Positions 21,894 through 33,783 of a stretch of DNA of 64,000 nucleotides are shown here, in pieces. Position 1 is the first letter of the stretch; every line of letters starts with the position of its first letter. The DNA comes from Lepas anatifera. Lineage: Eukaryota > Arthropoda > Thecostraca > Lepadidae. A program made the translations under genes and the position numbers. The DNA lies in contig JAOTON010002226.1 of the NCBI GenBank assembly GCA_034440635.1, positions 1-64,000 on the forward strand, in the 5' to 3' direction. The notes below the pieces were generated by a model. That model saw nothing but the letters and a program-made list of their open reading frames with translations. It was not told where the DNA came from and searched no databases.

Positions 21894-23165
21894 AGATATT
21901 TGCTAGATATTTTCCATTTAATCTTGGCAACAGCATGCAAAATCATACAAAAGAATGTGGTTTGGCACACAATCAGACTTATTGCTTTGAGGGTGCATAC
22001 CATACAAAATCCTAAGCTGATTATCATGCAATAATTCACTCTTAAGAAACCCAATCTTTATTTTCTATTTTCTTCCTTCGGTTGACTGAAAACACTAAAA
22101 AAACTAAGTAATATAAGCGCCAAGTAGATAGTACCAAAAGCCTTGTTTTGCACATAAGCCTTGCAATGGTTCAAAACGGAAACTAAAAGCTTCAATTAGG
22201 TGTTTGTTCAAAGCACTTTCTTGATTTGTTGTGGTTTGAGAACATCCCCTAGTGGATAATGTAAACACTGACGACCCAGCATTGTACCTACTGTCCTCTG
22301 TATACGGAAAATAAAACTTAGTCCTATCTCAGAATTTCCCTAAATAATTTCAAACCGTGAAACTGACAAATACACATCAAGAAGCCTCTCACAAACCACC
22401 ACTCTTTAAATCATGTTGATTATTATTTACCAACCACTGCACCCACGCGCTCCACTCCAGGCACAAAACTGTCATTGTGCGCCACAAAATATTCGCGATT
22501 TATGCTTTAGTAGCCTGAGGGCAATATTTTTCCTAAACCTGCATATTTTCTAAGGTTTTTAAAGTCACGTGAATTTTAAAGTGCTCTTCATTGTCATCTT
22601 TTGTGCCATCCGAGCCTAGGTTCGCGTAATGTCTTCAGATCGTCATTAGTGTTTACTATACCTTTTTCGGGAGGAGGAGGCGAGCGTTCATTGTTTGTTT
22701 TGTTTTTGACTGAGGTGCTGCATGGGTTCGATGCGACGCGGCTTAGTATTTATTTTTAAGTTAAAATTGGCACAGGATTGTACAGAATGCACTGGGGCAG
22801 GAATTGCCACTCAAAATGACATATATTAAAACATTGATTCGTATTATTTTTCCGTTCTTTGCGTTTGAAACCCCGCTTATTGCCTAAATTATGACCACTC
22901 ATGAAGGACATCCTTCAAAATGAAAAGCCCTCAGATCCTCCATCTCACTCACATTTTTGCGTTTAGCACCTTTTTTCATTCCTATGCAGACATAATTTGT
23001 CATGAATTAATGCATTGCAATTGACATTTTATTGAAGGATATGTGCAGTTAGTAAATAGTTAATGTCATGAATAAATGTACTAAAATTTGCATATTATTG
23101 AAGGAAATGAGAATTTTTTGTGTGCGTACTTGGCCACCATTCTGAGTCGGAGTCGACTCCGACTC

Positions 23166-24230
23166 AAAGATGTTTGAAAAGATAAAGTTAGTTGACCTCG
23201 GATTGGAGTTTTAGGGCACGTCAGCTGCTAAGGCTAAGGCTGCTAAGGCTGCTTGGAGTTTTGGAGTTTGGAGTCCTCACCTCGTGGACATACCAGGAGG
23301 AGATATGAATGCAGGGTATTAGGATGTTTCGCACTAGTGCGATCAGGAACTTCAGGAGGCTTGGGTGACTGGGAACATACTTGACTCCTTCACCAAGACT
23401 TTACCTTGATATCGAACCAGATCGGGGCGTAAGCAGAGACCATGTAGACGATGAGTGACGTCTCTGCCGATCGTAGCTAGCTTAACTAGTTGATCCGGGC
23501 CGAGAGAAGCGGTCATCTCTCCAGAGAGCTGGCTTTTAGGAAGACTGGTCTACAGCAGATGACGGACCTTCACCGAGTGGGTGCTGCTCCTATGGATGTC
23601 CCAACATGGAGTTTGACGAGGACTGCTACAGTGGTTGAAGATCATGGTCACTTAATTGCCTCTGTAAACTCTCCCATTTGGTTCAATATCAAGATCAAGT
23701 TGTCCTGGTTGGTAGGGCCAATTCACGTTCTTAGCCACCTTAGCCTCCTGAAGTTCTTCCAGGCACCTGTGCAAAGCATACTCATTCCTTACATCTCTCC
23801 CGGTGTACCCACATGACGAGGTCATGCTCCAACTTATGCCTTACAGGCAAGATGTCGAGGGCACAAAAGCTGTTATTAGAAATATTCTGAACTTGAGGGG
23901 TAGAGGGGAATCAGAGAAGATCCAGCCCAGGCGCAGGCAGCTATCAGAGTTTAATGGAGAAGACGCGATGCTGCAGGGTTTGGCCGGCTGGAACGGAGCT
24001 TAGGAGCTCCTGATCAACTGCCGCCTCACAAAGGACATGGCTAAATCAGGGACGCCGCCATCCACTCCCAACCATATTTTTTTGTTCAACCCCCCCCCAC
24101 CCCGGTGTTTGAACACCACCCTACTATGGTTTTTTCCAAGGGTGCCAGAAAACGACAGGGTGGAGCGCCTAGTATCTGTGTCAATTGCACGACTATTCAT
24201 ACGGTTTTTAGTTTGTGTCGCCTCAGGCCA
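23166..24230. other. Unassigned sequence; decayed AGGTCA-type end near 24.05 kb
   Basis: 23166-24030 holds small open frames but nothing recognisable. From about 24080, C-runs followed by ggtgtttgaacaccacc and the segment beyond the SINE (gccaggtcaccaggccaagtc) look like a badly decayed member of the B/E-type TTAA elements. It would extend to about 24800. Confidence 0.4.
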
Positions 24231-24416
24231 ATGATAATTGTTGGGATTTAACGACGCACCAACTACCAAGGCTATACGGCGGCGCTAACTCTCACCTTGT
24301 TGGGAGGCACTTTGGGGATCAGATCGACTGATTCAGAGGCTCCGGCGGCACTTGAACCTGGCACTGGTGACTTGGAGATTTTGATGTTATCCACTAAGCT
24401 ACCAATCTCCTCCATA
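24231..24416 (-). mobile_element. tRNA-derived SINE, family 1, with target duplication
   Basis: Flanked by the direct repeat TCAGGCCA (24223-24230 and 24417-24424). On the minus strand it starts near GGTAGCTTAGTGGATAAC (A-box) with a B-box-like GGTTCAAGTGCC, and ends at the aatgataattgttggg side. Tail sequence caacaatTATC/ATT is shared with the 53711 copy. The target is a decayed AGGTCA-rich element. Confidence 0.8.
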
Positions 24417-26103
24417 TCAGGCCAGGTCACCAGGCCAAGTCAAGCGGCCAAACCTCCAACAATATTTCAAGTGGTACAAATGAAAACAAGTTTGATCTAT
24501 TAATCTGAAATTCATATTGCAAAATAGGTCGATCAAACGCAATAATTTTTGGTAACGGGATTTTCGATATCGGAAACCTAGGGTTAGGTACGGGTCCATT
24601 GATCACATTTGGAAATGCATGAGGAAAGCGGGACTTGGTCGAGCAATGGTTCGGTTTCCATACACACGGCTTATAATAACCTCCTATTCTCAGAATCGTA
24701 GTATCTTAGACTACTTGCCAGGGTCATCTTGCATGTTTGGACCTGCGACCTCTGAGAGGTCACAGAGAGGTCACACTGATGGATCAGCGCAGAGCCTGCA
24801 GTGGGTACATCAGTCACATTGACACACTATTCATCGGCTAGAATGAGAAATATATGAGAAATAAAGACAAAGGAAAAAGCGATAGTATCCCATTCCTCAG
24901 CTGGGTTGGCTTCGATGACTAGGACAGAGCCCGTAAATTAATCTTAGCGGAGAGCGATGATTGATCGAGATTATGCTGGGAAGAGTACGTCACTGGTTGA
25001 ACATCTGATTGGATATTGGATTCAATCTAATCCACGGGCCAAATATGCTTAAATCGACCATAATAACCTGACCTTTTCGGATTTGGATATGAATTTTGAC
25101 TCAGATTTCCCTGGATTGAGTAGTATTTTTGGTATGGATTAAATTCCGATTGATAGAGCATCAGCTGCTAAGCTGCACACCGCAGCTCTGCGGTGTGCAA
25201 ACGGACTGTCCGGGATTTGGCGGAGGAACCTCGAATATGGAGTGGAGTTGATGTGAATTTTATTTTCGATATCTGTGGCGAGAGAAAGTAATCAACATAA
25301 GGTTATATTCCCATTTCCCCGCCAGACACTGCACCTGCGCCTCCACTAACTGAGGGAAAATTGACGCACATCGGAGATATGAGTGCTAGTTATTTGTGGC
25401 AAGAAAGCAGCCTATTCAAGGCCAAATGCTTTGCCTAGCTCGATGATAATCTTGTTGTTTATCCATTGAATTTTGAAGTTCCTAGGGAACCAAAACTCAT
25501 GAAATTGTGAGCATACAAAAGAGTTATATCCCAGACTATTGCAATGCCATGTTTTAAGGTGCCAATAAGCCAATTTAGTTTTTTGTTTTGTCCATCAGCT
25601 TGCCGATTAAAGTTTACATAAATTTGTACAAATTTCTCGTCAGGTACCTACTTATATTTTTAAAACCAGTCGCATGGGGCCACATAAACCAACAGAGGCT
25701 CAGCACACCACTTTAAATTTTAATCATGAACACGACACCTGTCGTCAATTTTTTCCAAACAAGTCTTTTGCCACAATCATACCTATAACTTGTTTATAAT
25801 ACTGCCACGGAGGGGTCACAAGCTCGAGGAATATTCTTACTTGTTTATATCCTTGCAGCTTTACATTTTCCGGCCATGCCAAACGTACTGAAATGAGAAT
25901 AGTTTGCATAAAGATTCATAAAATAGCGTACTAGCGGTATGAGAAGAGAAAGTAATTTCCCACATTTTTCTCATTTTTATCACTAACCCTATATCATTGC
26001 ATATGATCTTAACTTACTTCACCTTTATAGCTCATTCAATGCCAGAAAAATCATCCTCTAATCTGGCAAGATCTACTAATATACGTGCTTGTGGTCTTAA
26101 CTG
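24417..26103. other. Decayed AGGTCA-type sequence, then unassigned intron
   Basis: The first about 400 bp align loosely with the interior of subfamily B/D elements (ccaggtcaccaggcc, gttcgatcaaacgc, gattttcgatatcgg). From about 24830 to 26103 nothing was recognised. Confidence 0.4.
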
Positions 26104-27785
26104 TTAACACGCGCATTGACGGGGGGCGGGTACCTGCCCCCTCGGGTTTTTCGGAGACAGCAGAAAAACGGCGGCGCGTTGCACCGCCGTACTTGGCATA
26201 CCTTTTCCCTCATGATTTTTACAACTTCTGTGAAAATTTTAAGGTTAGGTCATCTCAGGTCAGGTCACCAGTACAGGTCAAGTGACCTGACCTCAAGAAA
26301 GTTTAAGATAGCATAAGTCGGAACAGGGTGAACTTATACGATTTAAACTCATATCACATAATGGGCCCACTGAGTTCTCTAAAACGTGTTCCGGTATTTT
26401 TATATCGATTACCTAATGTCAGGTACGAGGCATGACCTCTCCATTGGAAATACATGGGAAAAATGTTTTTTACTAAATAACTCAGTAACGAATGGTGATA
26501 GAGCGTTTATTTTAGCTGCATCAGACTCACCTTGTTTTTGCAGTTCTAATGATATGCTTTTATATAATTTTACCGTGACCTGACCTCAGGTCAGGTCAAA
26601 TCCTTGATTTGACCTAGCGAGGTCAAATTATATATCATTCGATTTGGCTTGCTGCAAGGATTCACAAAGTTTAAGTCGTTTTGCTCTATCTTTACTTGTT
26701 CAGATGTAATGGCCGAAAACCTTAATTTACATGTTATCCCTATGTTTTGACCTATCGTGACCTTAACACGCGCTTTGACGGGGGTCTGAGCCACTTTCGC
26801 ATTGACGGGGGCGGGTACCCGCCCCTAAGATCTCGAGAACTACGGTAGGTAGCGAAAAACGGTAAACGGCGTTGGGCTGCCCATCCACTTCTCCATCGAA
26901 AACATTTGAAAATTTTTTTGTTAGGTGACATTTAAGGTCACGAGAGGTCAAAACATGCCCGTCATAGGGATAACATGTAAATTCAATTTTTCGGCCATTA
27001 CATCTGAAAAAGTAAAGATTGAGCAAAACGACTTGAACTATATGAATCCTCTTAGCAAGCCTAATCGAATAATATATAATTTGACCTTGCTAGGTCAAAT
27101 CAAGGATTTGACCTGACCTGAGGTCAGGTCAGGGTCAAATTATATAAATGCATATCATTAGAACGGCAAAGCCCAGGCGAGTCTAATGCAGCTAAAATAA
27201 ATGCTTTATCACCATCCTTTACTGAGTTATTCCGTAAAAAACATTTTTCCTATATATTTCAATGGAGAGGTCATGCCTCGTACCTGACTTTAGGTCATCG
27301 ATATCGAAAATACCGGAACATATTTTAGAGAACTCGGTAGGGCCATTATGTGATATGAGTTTCAATCGGATAAGTTCACCCTGCTCCGACTTATGCTATC
27401 TTAAACTTTTTGAGGTCGGGTCACTTGACCTGTACTGGTGACCTGACCTGAGATTACCTAACCTTAAAATTTTCACAGAAGTTGTAAAAATGATGAGGGA
27501 AAAAGTATACCAAGTACGGCGGAGCTACGCGCCGCCGTTTCTCCACTGTCTTTGAAAAACCCGAGGGAGGGGGGCGGGTACCCGCGCCCCGTCAATGCGC
27601 GCGTTAAATGTAACCTGACAAAAAATGGTTCAAATATTTTCGATGTAGAAGTGAATGGGCTACCCAACGCCGTTTACCGTTTTTCGCTACCTACCGTGGT
27701 TCGTGAGATCTTGGGGAGGAGGTGGGTACCCGCCACCCCCCGTCAAAGCGAAGGTGGCTCAGACCCCCGTCAATGTGCGTGTTAA
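26104..27785 (+). mobile_element. AGGTCA-rich TTAA element, subfamily D (copy D1), split by another D copy
   Basis: The outer element begins TTAA (26104-26107) CACGCGCATTGACGGGGGG and ends ccccgtcaatgtgcgtg then TTAA (27782-27785). It carries a cggcggcgcg hairpin near its left end and the DR4 array at 26247-26262. At 26763 its internal TTAA holds a complete second D element in inverse orientation (26763-27607). The outer element resumes at 27608 with atgtaacctgac. No coding capacity was seen. Confidence 0.88.
26763..27607 (-). mobile_element. AGGTCA-rich TTAA element, subfamily D (copy D2), nested inside D1
   Basis: TTAA at 26763-26766 and 27604-27607 bounds this 0.84-kb copy, which lies in reverse orientation to its host. 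The host's internal site in D2 itself still reads gacatTTAAggtcac (about 26930), matching the site that was hit in D1. The first and last thirds of the compound unit are therefore near-perfect inverted repeats of each other. Confidence 0.9.
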
Positions 27786-28076
27786 GAAGTCAGGTTTTCC
27801 TGCTAGAGTTCTTTTTTTACTTTTCTTCGACTGTACTAAGCCTAGGAAATACTCTGAGGAGAAAAATATATTTGCATTGTTGAACCTTTAGACTAACTTT
27901 GGACAACGCTTTTTCTTAGATTAAATGAACTATAGTTAGGCCTTCGTCAAAATATTTTCGGCGCTCCAATCTGCATGACTTATATAATGTCGCGTAATGG
28001 TAGTGTTCATGTGTTGAAATGATTTTCTAGATTACACTTATTTGAATTGAACACTACCACTGTAATCTTAACACGG
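27786..28076. other. Unassigned sequence
   Basis: AT-rich; nothing recognised. Confidence 0.5.
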
Positions 28077-28400
28077 ACAGTGGAGGGGTCTGGCCTCAAC
28101 CCGCAGTGGAGGGAGGTCCTAAAGTGTCACTCCTCCTCTTGAGATCTCAGATGACCTTTGATCAGAATGAAGAATGAAAAATCAGAATGAGATGACTTTT
28201 GAACTGTACCTGTGATCTTGATATTAACATTGAGTAACCTGAACTATGGCGCCATAGCATCAAATATGTCATGCTGAGTAAAGCCATCTGACCAAAACTA
28301 CTGGAGTCAATGACCTAAAAATGTCAATGTTGCCTTGAAACGTGACCTTTGACCTTAACTTGACCTTAATGTGAGGGTGATCCTGCCATATCCTCCCGAT
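28077..28400 (+). mobile_element. Partial AGGTCA-type TTAA element, subfamily H (end fragment)
   Basis: Starts TTAACACGGACAGTGGAGG and continues with cccgcagtggaggg, gtcctaaagtgt and several TGACCT words up to about 28380. The end sequence matches, in inverse, the end at about 55200-55297. No right end was found, so it is a fragment. Confidence 0.55.
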
Positions 28401-30475
28401 TATATGGCGTTATTACGTCACCTTTACAATGCAGGCAAACTGGTGCGATCGTGCGATAACTGGTAGCTTAAAATATAGGTATCACTTTAAAAGCCTTTTA
28501 ATTCATTAGTAATTTTAATTTATACTTTAAAAAATATCAACCGATTTTAAAAATCACCTCAAGTTTAAGTGGGTTCCGGCTGTGAACTGTTCTCCGGCCA
28601 CCTCGGAAAAAATGATTGGAGAGCGGTTTTCAACTGGAGTCGATTCGGTGCTTTGGGTCGACTCTGCAGCCCTGCCACTGAGTGTCGTATATTCACAGAA
28701 GCTCAGACCATCCTTAGAACTTATTCACAGTTGGCGGAGTGTGTCTACAGAATCTGTCAGTGTTTATTTTGTTGTCAATCTCCTCGCGTGCCTTTGTGAT
28801 TTCGGTCGGTTGATTCTGTCGGCAGATTCTGCCGGCTGTGAATAGGCTATTATAGCGAATGCATTTATTAGTTCTTATTTCATGTATTAATAGATCAAAG
28901 GTTATTGTCGCGAAGAAATAATTTTTTTGTGTCAGTGCTCCGACAATAATGTATATGGCACCAACGGGAGCCAACCACCGCCCATTCATCTCTGACTTTA
29001 ATTTAGCTTCTCTTGTGGCCTGTGCAAACTCCTAGTTCGTGGTGGGCTAAGGCACAGTAGTGAACAAGAAAAATGACGGAATATAAAAATGATGAATTTG
29101 CAAGCCTGAAACAGGGTACTGCACAATGGTGCAGGCTGTTTCCTTATCAATTGATAGTGATATATGGTTGATAGTTAATAGGGTTGTTTTCGGTTCTTTT
29201 TTGTAGCTTTAATAAATATTCTAGCTCTGATCACGATCTGTGATGAACTGCTCTATAGACTTGTTGCGTGAGGAAACGGGGTGGGATTTGGCAGTGGATA
29301 CAGAGGATGGGGTGTTTTTGCGGTCTCGGACGGAGAGCTCGGAGCGCCCTCTCCGCTGCGGCCGCTCTCTGGCGATCAGTGATGATCGGTCGCCACCCTC
29401 CGGAAACCATCCAGTAGCTGGAACTGCATGACTGTCTCCGGCACGGCATCCTGCCTGCGGCGACGTGGTAAATTATGGAGCTCCGCGGCGCCGTTCCGAC
29501 TGGAAACTCACCGGGGGTCTTTCGAAGCGGACCACCCTTCCAACACTGCAGACGGAGTATTAATCTCCTGGCGTTATGCGGTGGATGTTCGCCAAAAGCG
29601 ATTGCTTCCCTTTCTGAGCTTTATCGGAGAATGATGACTTTAGACGCGGTGGAATATCGGTGGTGTGGGCCAGTCTGATTGGAGGAATAGCGTCCTTTAC
29701 CTCACGTGGCTTGGCAAGGGTCCACTGACAACCGACAGCTGCAGAGGAATCGGGCTGATTAACCAGCGCCGTGGTGGGAGTGGCTGGTTGTTGTATTTCA
29801 TGTCGCTAGTTTCAGCAAATCAAATATTTTTGGCAGATTTTATTGAGTATTTTAACACAACGCATTCGAGAGGGAACGTTTTCCCTCATGACCTGAAATA
29901 TGTGAAAGTAAAAATATGTTCCAGGATCATCTAATAGTGTAATACGCAAAGTAGATACAATATCTCTTAGACCAAGTAAAATTACCTGACAGATACAACA
30001 GCATGCACAAACTATTAATCAAAGCCACAGCGAAGGCTAATCACAAAATTGAAGATTGTTAACTCTGAATTTATCCATCCATTATCTGACATCGGACATT
30101 TCACATCTCCTTACCTCGACCATTAAATCAATCAAACTCATCTTAAGATGTTTCATTTATGTGGTTTCATTCAGGTCTGCGGAGCCCGCTGGCAACATCA
30201 AAGAACTCAATTACTCCAAAGTAGCACTTGGTCCTGAGAGAGAACCATATACAATTGGCAAGCTAGAATGGCAAGCGAGAACATTTCACTGACTAGGTCT
30301 CTGCCTTAAGGCTCTGGGAAATTTTCAAACTAGCAGAAATTTTCCCCGGATACGACGTTGGTATCTGCGCTGGGTTGATTCTGACCCCGGGTTCGGTTTT
30401 GGTCATTTTTTTATCACAGAACATAGCTAAGTTTCCTCTCGATACTTGTATACTATGGTATATGTATACACTGAT
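28401..30475. other. Unassigned sequence with a CpG-rich patch
   Basis: 29310-29480 is CpG-rich (gcggccgctctctggcgatc) and has open frames on both strands, but no domain is recognisable. It could be a small regulatory island or a decayed exon. The rest is AT-rich with no identified repeats. Confidence 0.4.
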
Positions 30476-30850
30476 TTAACAATCGCCCCGGTGGGTCTCC
30501 GAGCTGCCTTCGCCCTGGTGCGGAGTGTTCAAACATCCCCCCGATCTCGGCTCCCATGCGGGAAAGCGAAAAACGCGAAAGCTGGCGAATAGTTCATAAA
30601 CAATCATGAAGAAACTACATGAGTTACTTTTGAGCTCAGGTCAATATTGAGGTCACGACAGGTCAAAGAAGGTGGTAGGTTAGATAATACTTTCTGGGCT
30701 CTTGCGTCTGACAGGTTCGAGTTAAAATCAATTATAAGGCACCATTCGCTCCCTCTTGTTACGGCAAACCGAATGCTCGCCACCGTTTTTTGTGCCGCCG
30801 GAAAACCCGAGGGGGTGTTCAACCACCCCTCTCACCCGGGCAAGGGTTAA
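30476..30850. mobile_element. Short AGGTCA-type TTAA element (deletion derivative, B-like)
   Basis: TTAA at 30476-30479 and 30847-30850 bounds 375 bp. The ends resemble subfamily B (aatcgccccggtggg on the left, cacccgggcaaggg on the right), with gttcaaacatccccccg and gggggtgttcaaccacccc just inside. Only a few half-sites remain (ggtcaatattgaggtcacg). It looks like an internally deleted member. Confidence 0.75.
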
Positions 30851-31467
30851 AGACAAATATCTCTGTATCACAAATTAAAAGTGATTTTATAACCATTTCA
30901 CGACATTTCAACAAGTATGCAAGTTACTGCGCATTCGCAGCAAAATGATTAGATACACGTATCTATATAAAAACAGTTTAAGGACTGCACGAGGTAAATA
31001 TCTGAGATTCACCACTTTTCACTGGGTTCATTTTCATCGGTCTCAAAGATGTTTTCTTGGGGTTTAAGCCATTGGCAGATAAATACACTCTTATTTGGTT
31101 GAAAATAGCACTCGGCCTAGCTTTCAGGAAGAAATAGAACCCGATTCGGTCCCGGAGTCGGCGATAGCCTCTGTAGTCTTGGGTCCTACAACAACATCTG
31201 CTGGGCAAGCAGTGTGAGCCGGATGGGGTGATCGGATGAATCGGTGACTTCATTGTATTTATCTAGGAATAATCTGAGGCAGAACGCAATTTTGAGCGAG
31301 GCTTAAAGCATAGATATCTACTCCCAGAATATATTTGTTGAAAAAACGTAGTGTTTCTGGATAAAATTTCACTGTTATTTCAAAAGCAGTTCAATGCAAC
31401 TCAAACTTATTGAGGCTAAGAAATTTATAAAAATTTCAAATCTCACTTGATTTTGCACCACTTTTGC
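30851..31467. other. Unassigned sequence
   Basis: Nothing recognised. Confidence 0.5.
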
Positions 31468-32093
31468 TTAACACGTTTAGGTACGGGCATCCCTGGCACC
31501 TTCCCCGGTACGTGATGAGGGGGTAGGTACCCGCCCCTTGGGATCTCAGAAACTACGCCAGGGAGGAGAAGGCGGCATTAGATAGTCTCGTCTTGGTCTC
31601 TATAAAAACACTGCGTATGCATGTATTGTTCAGGTCATCTTCGGGGTCATTTAGAAGTATTGTACTCTCCGGGGGATACTATGGAAACTCAGGTTTTTTA
31701 CCGTAACGGACGACAGAGCAGAGCTATGCAGAATACGTAAGCCCCTTTAAAATTATATCATCAAGCTCGGTCGGATGATGTATCCTACGGCTTTGGCAGG
31801 TCCCATCCTAAGATTTTTCTGACCTATGTCCAGGTCAAGGTCAACATGAGTTACAATGCATGCCATTCAAAATGTAGTGGTAGGCCAAATACAAGGAATC
31901 AAAACACGCCTTCTCCAAGCCTCAGGAAGCTATCGAACTCAGCCGATTTCCACAAAAGGTTCAATTTATAGGTCACGGCCCTTACCTGAACCCAGGCCAT
32001 CGGTATAAATATCCCGGTATAAGTTGTTTTACTCTGTGACCTTATTGTGTGGTTTCTATCCGAATCGACATTGGGCTATCACGGACATAATTC

Positions 32094-32315
32094 GATGTAG
32101 GTGAACACAGAGAAAGTTACTAAATTTACTTTTTCAAAGAAATATACCAAAATTTGTATCAATACAGTTTTCAAAGAACATATTTCTGGAAGGTGAACAC
32201 CAAGAAAGCTATTCAATGTATGGTATACTTCTTTGAAATATATATTATAGAAATGACGGTATATTTCATTGAAGTATAACGTATATTCAATAACTTTCCC
32301 TGCGTTCACCTACAT
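32094..32315. mobile_element. 222-bp palindromic MITE
   Basis: Starts gatgtaggtgaacacagag and ends with the inverse ctgcgttcacctacatc. Inverted similarity extends through aaagtta and a ttcaaagaaatata core. It is AT-rich and has no coding capacity. Target duplications are not clear. Confidence 0.65.
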
Positions 32316-32365
32316 CAAATCAACCAATCAACTCAGCCCCTCTAAAACACCTAGACGGGGCACTT

Positions 32366-32560
32366 GTGTGCAGTGGTGTAGTGGTTAGCACGCTCACTTT
32401 CCACGCGGCCGACCCGGGTTCAAGGCTCGGAGGGTTCCCTGAACAAGGAGCAATCTGGCTACCGAGAAACCCTTCCAATAGGGAAGAGTTGGTGACGCCG
32501 TATGACCCTGATAGTTTATGCGTCGATAAGGCCCCTATGGTGACGTGACCCGATTTGACC
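32366..32560 (+). mobile_element. tRNA-derived SINE, family 1, plus-strand copy
   Basis: The head TGGTGTAGTGGTTAGCACG is an A-box, and CCCGGGTTCAAGGCTC contains the B-box. The anticodon region cactttccacg is Glu-like. The body aataggga..gttggtgacgcc matches, in the opposite direction, the other family-1 copies. It is the best-preserved head of the family here. Confidence 0.8.
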
Positions 32561-32712
32561 TGGGACTATAGTTCAGGCGAGGGTCGCGGAAAGGACCAGG
32601 AAGCGTATTAGAGTACTCTGTACGGCACCGTTTTTCTTACTTCTATGAAAAACCTTAGGGTGGGGGGTAGGTATCCCCTAATCCCCAACGAATTTGGGGG
32701 TGTCATGTACGC

Positions 32713-33783
32713 TTCAAAACTGGAAGGCTATCCAGCGACTTCCTCGCATAATTTTAGCGCAAGTTTTTATCTATACCTTTTTTCAATGTTAGTAATATAT
32801 TAGTCGGTCGCACCATTCCCCGCTACATATTTTTGCAATTCTCTAGTAATAAGCAATTAATTACACAACTAAGAAATTCCATACCTTGAACAAAATACCA
32901 TAAGATAGATGTCTCCCTCCGCACTTTCCGAAAAGAACAGTGACATTGGTAGAATTCGGGGATATGCTCTGGGCCTGCAGTAACGTGCAGCACAGAACGG
33001 CTTTAGGTCACGCTAGGCTCCGGAACCAGAGCACCAAGGAAGCTCATTGGTTGACACGCCCAGATTGTGCGTGCGGAAACGCTGAACTCTGCATTCTTCG
33101 TGGAACTGTGAAGAGTGCCCGCGAACATATCGATTCACTGGTACCAGACGCCTCAGTTGGCGAATCCACCACAAGGGGGCTGAGATACAACACTGCTGCC
33201 CTCCGGCTGAACATAAGTCAAGATCTCATGACATGCCAAGCATCTGTGACTGGTTCCGAGCCAGTCTGTTTCGCTGGACCCATTGTGAGCTATTGTTGCC
33301 TCAGTGTGATCTTTTAGCACTTGTTGAAGCCTGAACAAGCTTATCGGCCTGGGCGGCGAACGCCGGAAAACATGTTTACAGCAGCATCTTGAGCCGATGA
33401 AGCGCGTTAATCGCAGTTGTTCAGAAGGCGTCGGCAAAGTGCCGAATATATCCGGTCAGAAACGCCAAACACGCTCGCTGGCAAATGTTACACGCCATGT
33501 GAGGTTATGGCGGCACTTTGTCAAAGCTGAAGCTGCGCCCGGAGACCCAGCCTGTGCGCGATTGATCAGCTGTGATGGTGTTCGAAGACTGATCCAGACA
33601 CAGAGCAGAGGCTTTATAGGTTAGGTTCGCCAGTTCTGAGGCGAAATGACAACCTGTAGGACAATAGTTCATGTATCTAAAATATCCGATCTGCTTAAAG
33701 AGCTGGTCCTTATTGCTTACATGGTCTACTAGATACAAATCTATCAGATTGACTTCGGGGCCGCTAAAACAATATGTTTTTCT
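32713..33783. other. Unassigned sequence with overlapping open frames
   Basis: A 125-codon plus-strand frame at 32940-33317 and frames on the other strand overlap. The plus product has a CACG..AELC segment but no recognisable fold, and I would not call it a gene. No repeat ends were found. Confidence 0.4.

Larger units (their letters stand above)
20696..23165 (-). mobile_element. Second copy of the GAGTCGACTC hAT element, inverted and truncated
   Basis: This is the reverse complement of the element at 2244-4037. The left end (agacctgttgagttgcgac) matches that element's right end, and collinearity runs to the 22-bp palindrome at 23144-23165. That palindrome is identical to 2407-2428. The terminal about 160 bp is missing at the right, so the copy is truncated. 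A SINE (21101-21893) has inserted into it. Confidence 0.82.
31468..32712 (+). mobile_element. Decayed AGGTCA-type TTAA element (subfamily F) with two insertions
   Basis: Begins TTAA (31468) CACGTTTAGGTACGGGC, with the terminal block ggtaggtacccgcccc and scattered half-sites (tgtccaggtcaaggtcaac near 31830). Right-end-like sequence is gggtaggtatcccctaatcc at about 32660, and its true right border is unclear. It contains an inverted-repeat MITE (32094-32315) and a SINE (32366-32560). Confidence 0.55.

Noticed and set aside
32940..33317. A 125-codon frame as a gene or retrotransposon fragment
   Set aside because: No recognisable motif beyond a vague cysteine-containing stretch. The opposite strand is also open, and no splice or repeat context supports it.
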